From Thermoanaerobaculales bacterium (GTDB lineage: Bacteria; Acidobacteriota; Thermoanaerobaculia; Thermoanaerobaculales; Sulfomarinibacteraceae), in the NCBI GenBank assembly GCA_025456385.1, contig JALOKS010000132.1, forward strand, positions 1 to 7,384: a stretch of 7,384 bases of DNA, read 5' to 3'. The position numbers and the translations under genes were made by a program. The notes below the pieces were generated by a model. That model did not search any database. It was not told where the DNA came from and saw nothing but the letters and a program-made list of their open reading frames with translations. Positions 6,044 to 7,384 of this stretch are shown here, piece after piece (the stretch's first letter is position 1; each line of letters opens with the position of its first letter).

Positions 6044-6904
6044 CTGTCTGCCCTCGCCGCCCGCGTCGGGCAGGCCCCGTCCCAGCGCCTCCGCCTTGCG
6101 CAGGCCGCCGCTGAGGGGCTCCGGAACCTCGGCCGCGGGGCAGCCGGCGTTGTACCCGCACCATGCGCAGAGCGCGCCGGGCCGAGGCGGGAACTCACTC
6201 GCCAGCTCGATCTCGCGCACCAGGGCGAGGAACTTCTCGAACAGCTCGCGGGCACGGGCCTCTTCGACCGTCTGCCAGCGCGTGAAGCCGTGCCGCAGGT
6301 AGTGGTAGCCCGCGAGCGCCTCGCGCTCGCCGTGGTGGCCGAGGGCACAGGCCGCGTACAGGGGCGCCTGCAGGCCCTCCGAGAAGTCCGAGCCATTTCC
6401 GGCGGCCTTCGAGGTCTTGTAGTCGACGACGAACAGGCGCCCGCCGTCGGTGCGGCCGACGCGGTCGGCGAAGCCCGTGAAGACGACCGAGGTCGCGAGG
6501 GTGGCCGCCAGGCGCTGCTCGAGGGCGATGGTGACGGAACGGTCGCGGGTGAAGGTGCCGTTGAAGAACCTGCTCAGCATCTCGCGGCCGAGGCGGAGGT
6601 GGTTGTCCTCGCGGTCGTCGACGCGCACCAGGGCGACCGTGTCGTCGAAATGTGCGCTCCAGCGCGCGGCGAAAATCTCGAGCAGGGCCGGCTCGTCCGG
6701 GCTCGCGCCGCGCATCCGCTCCGCGTACAGCCACTCCAGCACCTCGTGCACCGTGGTGCCGAGGAAGGACTCGATCGAGCGGAAGCTCTCCCTGCGCCCC
6801 TCGAGGTAGCGGAGGCGGTAGCGGAGGGGGCACTGGTGGAAGCACTTGACCCGCGAGAAAGAGTAGGCGTTGGCAGGCGTCGGGGCGAGCGCGGAATCAG
6901 GCAT
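6041..6904 (-). CDS. PD-(D/E)XK nuclease family protein, RecB/Cas4-like with Fe-S cysteines
   Basis: A 287-residue stand-alone nuclease-fold protein of the RecB/AddB/Cas4 type (PDDEXK_1-like). These enzymes cut DNA ends with Mg2+ or Mn2+ and act in recombination and repair. Motifs in order: Y-S-F-S-R-V-K-C-F-H-Q-C-P (14-26), the motif-I helix G-T-T-V-H-E (49-54, His53), motif II G-F-A-D-R (144-148, Asp147), motif III V-D-Y-K-T (160-164, Asp161 and Lys163) and the QAPLY motif (179-183, Gln179 and Tyr183). Cys25 with Cys246, Cys249 and Cys255 reproduces the C-(long)-C-x2-C-x5-C set that holds a 4Fe-4S cluster in Cas4 and AddB. All catalytic residues are present. No helicase or cas gene is adjacent. 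ATG 6904 lies 6 bases after a TACACT -10 with no SD, suggesting a leaderless mRNA. In vivo role unknown. Confidence 0.9.
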   Translation of the reverse strand: MPDSALAPTPANAYSFSRVKCFHQCPLRYRLRYLEGRRESFRSIESFLGTTVHEVLEWLYAERMRGASPDEPALLEIFAARWSAHFDDTVALVRVDDREDNHLRLGREMLSRFFNGTFTRDRSVTIALEQRLAATLATSVVFTGFADRVGRTDGGRLFVVDYKTSKAAGNGSDFSEGLQAPLYAACALGHHGEREALAGYHYLRHGFTRWQTVEEARARELFEKFLALVREIELASEFPPRPGALCAWCGYNAGCPAAEVPEPLSGGLRKAEALGRGLPDAGGEGRQ

Positions 6905-6910
6905 CGGGGG

Positions 6911-6916
6911 AGTGTA
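6911..6916 (-). promoter_or_regulatory. -10 element (TACACT) of a probably leaderless nuclease gene
   Basis: On the minus strand GC-TACACT (hexamer 6916-6911), six bases (CCCCCG), then ATG at 6904. A normal start 7 bases after the -10 would coincide with the A of ATG. No SD is present anywhere in the gap. The spacing equals that before the patatin GTG. Confidence 0.55.
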
Positions 6917-7062
6917 GCTGAGTGCGAGAGCATCACCTGACGTCGATCCTCATCAGAGCTCGATGACGGGCGCCAAAACCCCGGAGATCAGATCGACGAG
7001 GTGGACGAAATCTCGGCGCATCCGGGATTGCATGGGGTGGAGTCCTCGGATGGGACCGGTGT
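6917..7062. other. Intergenic stretch without recognisable features
   Basis: The first part of the 470-base gap upstream of the nuclease gene. Open frames across it are low-complexity and Arg/Pro-rich, with no family motif and no SD-start pair. No tRNA-like fold or clear promoter was found beyond the TACACT at its left end. Confidence 0.5.
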
Positions 7063-7086
7063 CCGTTTCCGTATCCGTGCCCGTGC
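7063..7086 (+). repeat. CCGTNN hexamer array 1 (4 units)
   Basis: Four tandem hexamers sharing CCGT: CCGTTT, CCGTAT, CCGTGC and CCGTGC, followed by a degenerate CCGGGT. The last two bases vary while the first four are fixed. Confidence 0.75.
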
Positions 7087-7141
7087 CCGGGTGCCGGGCC
7101 AGCGACCGCGGCAGATGACAGTGGCTGCTGCAGGATCAGCG

Positions 7142-7161
7142 GGCAGTGAACCGTGGCAGTG
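7142..7161 (+). repeat. GGCAGTG direct repeat pair
   Basis: GGCAGTG occurs at 7142-7148 and 7155-7161, with diverged relatives nearby (GACAGTG at 7117-7123, GGCTGTG at 7162-7168). It looks like remains of a short tandem array joining the second hexamer array. Confidence 0.4.
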
Positions 7162-7169
7162 GGCTGTGC

Positions 7170-7199
7170 CCGTTTCCGTGCCCGTTTCCGTCTCCGTGC
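7170..7199 (+). repeat. CCGTNN hexamer array 2 (5 units)
   Basis: Five tandem hexamers: CCGTTT, CCGTGC, CCGTTT, CCGTCT, CCGTGC, flanked by CTGTGC on the left and CCGGAT on the right. The unit is the same as in the array at 7063-7086, 84 bases upstream, so the two are related remnants. Confidence 0.8.
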
Positions 7200-7228
7200 C
7201 CGGATGCAGGGCGAGTGGGCCGTGGCCT

Positions 7229-7375
7229 GGTCACCTCCGGGTCGTTCCCTCGGGTCGCTAGCTGGCGAAGCGTCCGACGTCAAGGGCGAGCCGGCCTGCG
7301 GCCGGTCGCTGCGCGACCCTTGACTCCGGACGCCTCGCCAGCTGGAGGGAAGGCAGTAACGACCCGGAGGTGACC
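7229..7375. repeat. 147-base imperfect palindrome, MITE/REP-like or structured leader
   Basis: Outer arms are perfect over 18 bases: GGTCACCTCCGGGTCGTT (7229-7246) and its complement at 7358-7375. Inner arms of 27 bases (7260-7286 and 7317-7343) match at 24 positions. The centre holds two small stem-loops, both with a TGC loop: CCGGCC-TGC-GGCCGG (7291-7305) and GTCGC-TGC-GCGAC (7305-7317). The stretches between outer and inner arms (7247-7259 and 7344-7357) pair only partly. There is no coding capacity. It resembles a miniature inverted-repeat or REP-type element inserted next to a gene, or a long regulatory hairpin in that gene's leader. Confidence 0.85.
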
Positions 7376-7384
7376 ATGCCCGAC
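7366..7384 (+). CDS. 5' end of a gene at the right edge (partial, MPD...)
   Basis: ATG at 7376-7378 followed by CCC GAC (Met-Pro-Asp) is preceded by GGAGGT (7366-7371) with a 4-base spacer, an excellent ribosome binding site. Only three codons are in the window, so the product is unknown. The SD lies entirely within the right arm of the large palindrome, which also ends exactly at the base before the ATG. The feature span given here includes the SD; the coding part begins at 7376. Confidence 0.5.

Noticed and set aside
5982..6164. Longer N-terminus for CorA (415 codons)
   Set aside because: The extra residues overlap the -10 and the nuclease coding region and are compositionally unlike CorA; ATG 5981 has a perfect SD.
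5220..6302. Plus-strand open frame of 360 codons opposite corA and the nuclease
   Set aside because: Spans two real minus-strand genes and their gap, with biased shadow composition and no SD.
6026..6940. Plus-strand open frame of 304 codons opposite the nuclease
   Set aside because: Antisense to a gene with complete catalytic motifs; no family signature and no SD.
7063..7199. CRISPR array
   Set aside because: The repeats are 6 bases in tandem, with no spacers of regular length and no cas genes. The Cas4-like nuclease alone is not evidence of CRISPR.
6933..7283. Open frames through the repeat-rich gap, including Val-Ser-Val-Pro repeats on the plus strand
   Set aside because: The apparent peptide repeats simply reflect the CCGTNN hexamers; no start context and no homology signal.
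7376..7384. Possible homology between the right-edge gene (MPD...) and the nuclease (MPDS...)
   Set aside because: Only three residues are available, and the flanking sequences and initiation signals differ.

Overview
The window is GC-rich, gene-dense bacterial DNA with short gaps, strong Shine-Dalgarno (SD) sequences and GTG as well as ATG starts. It looks like an ordinary chromosomal housekeeping and stress region of a free-living aerobic or aerotolerant bacterium. Phylum cannot be fixed from the sequence; an Acidobacteriota-like or other high-GC Gram-negative lineage is a guess. No tRNA, rRNA, CRISPR array, transposase or phage gene is visible.

Layout, left to right: (i) the first codons of a minus-strand gene leave the left edge; (ii) a very AT-rich regulatory island (23 of 90 bases are G or C at 151-240) holds a sigma70-type promoter for a small heat-shock protein (Hsp20); (iii) the hsp20 locus, whose N-terminal piece is out of frame with an intact alpha-crystallin domain, followed by a clear intrinsic terminator; (iv) a UPF0316/DUF2179-type membrane protein and a short patatin-like hydrolase, both plus strand; (v) converging on these and only 4 bases away, a minus-strand series: Fe-type superoxide dismutase, a cation/proton antiporter with a C-terminal TrkA-N-like domain, a CorA-type divalent metal transporter, and a Cas4/RecB-like PD-(D/E)XK nuclease with four candidate Fe-S cysteines; (vi) about 470 bases without a gene, holding two CCGTNN hexamer arrays and a 147-base imperfect palindrome whose right arm contains the ribosome binding site of a gene starting at 7376.

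The minus-strand genes appear to be separately transcribed: each has a good -10 hexamer just upstream (TATGAT, TATCAT, TAGAAT, TACACT). Functionally the set suits general stress and ion homeostasis (protein folding, superoxide removal, Na+/K+ and Mg2+ transport), but nothing shows they form one system.

Most worth a second look: the broken hsp20 frame; two unrelated genes sharing GC-TACACT-N6-(A/G)TG, which implies leaderless mRNAs; and the large palindrome that could sequester the SD of the right-hand gene. I did not find convincing evidence of a wholly new multi-gene system.
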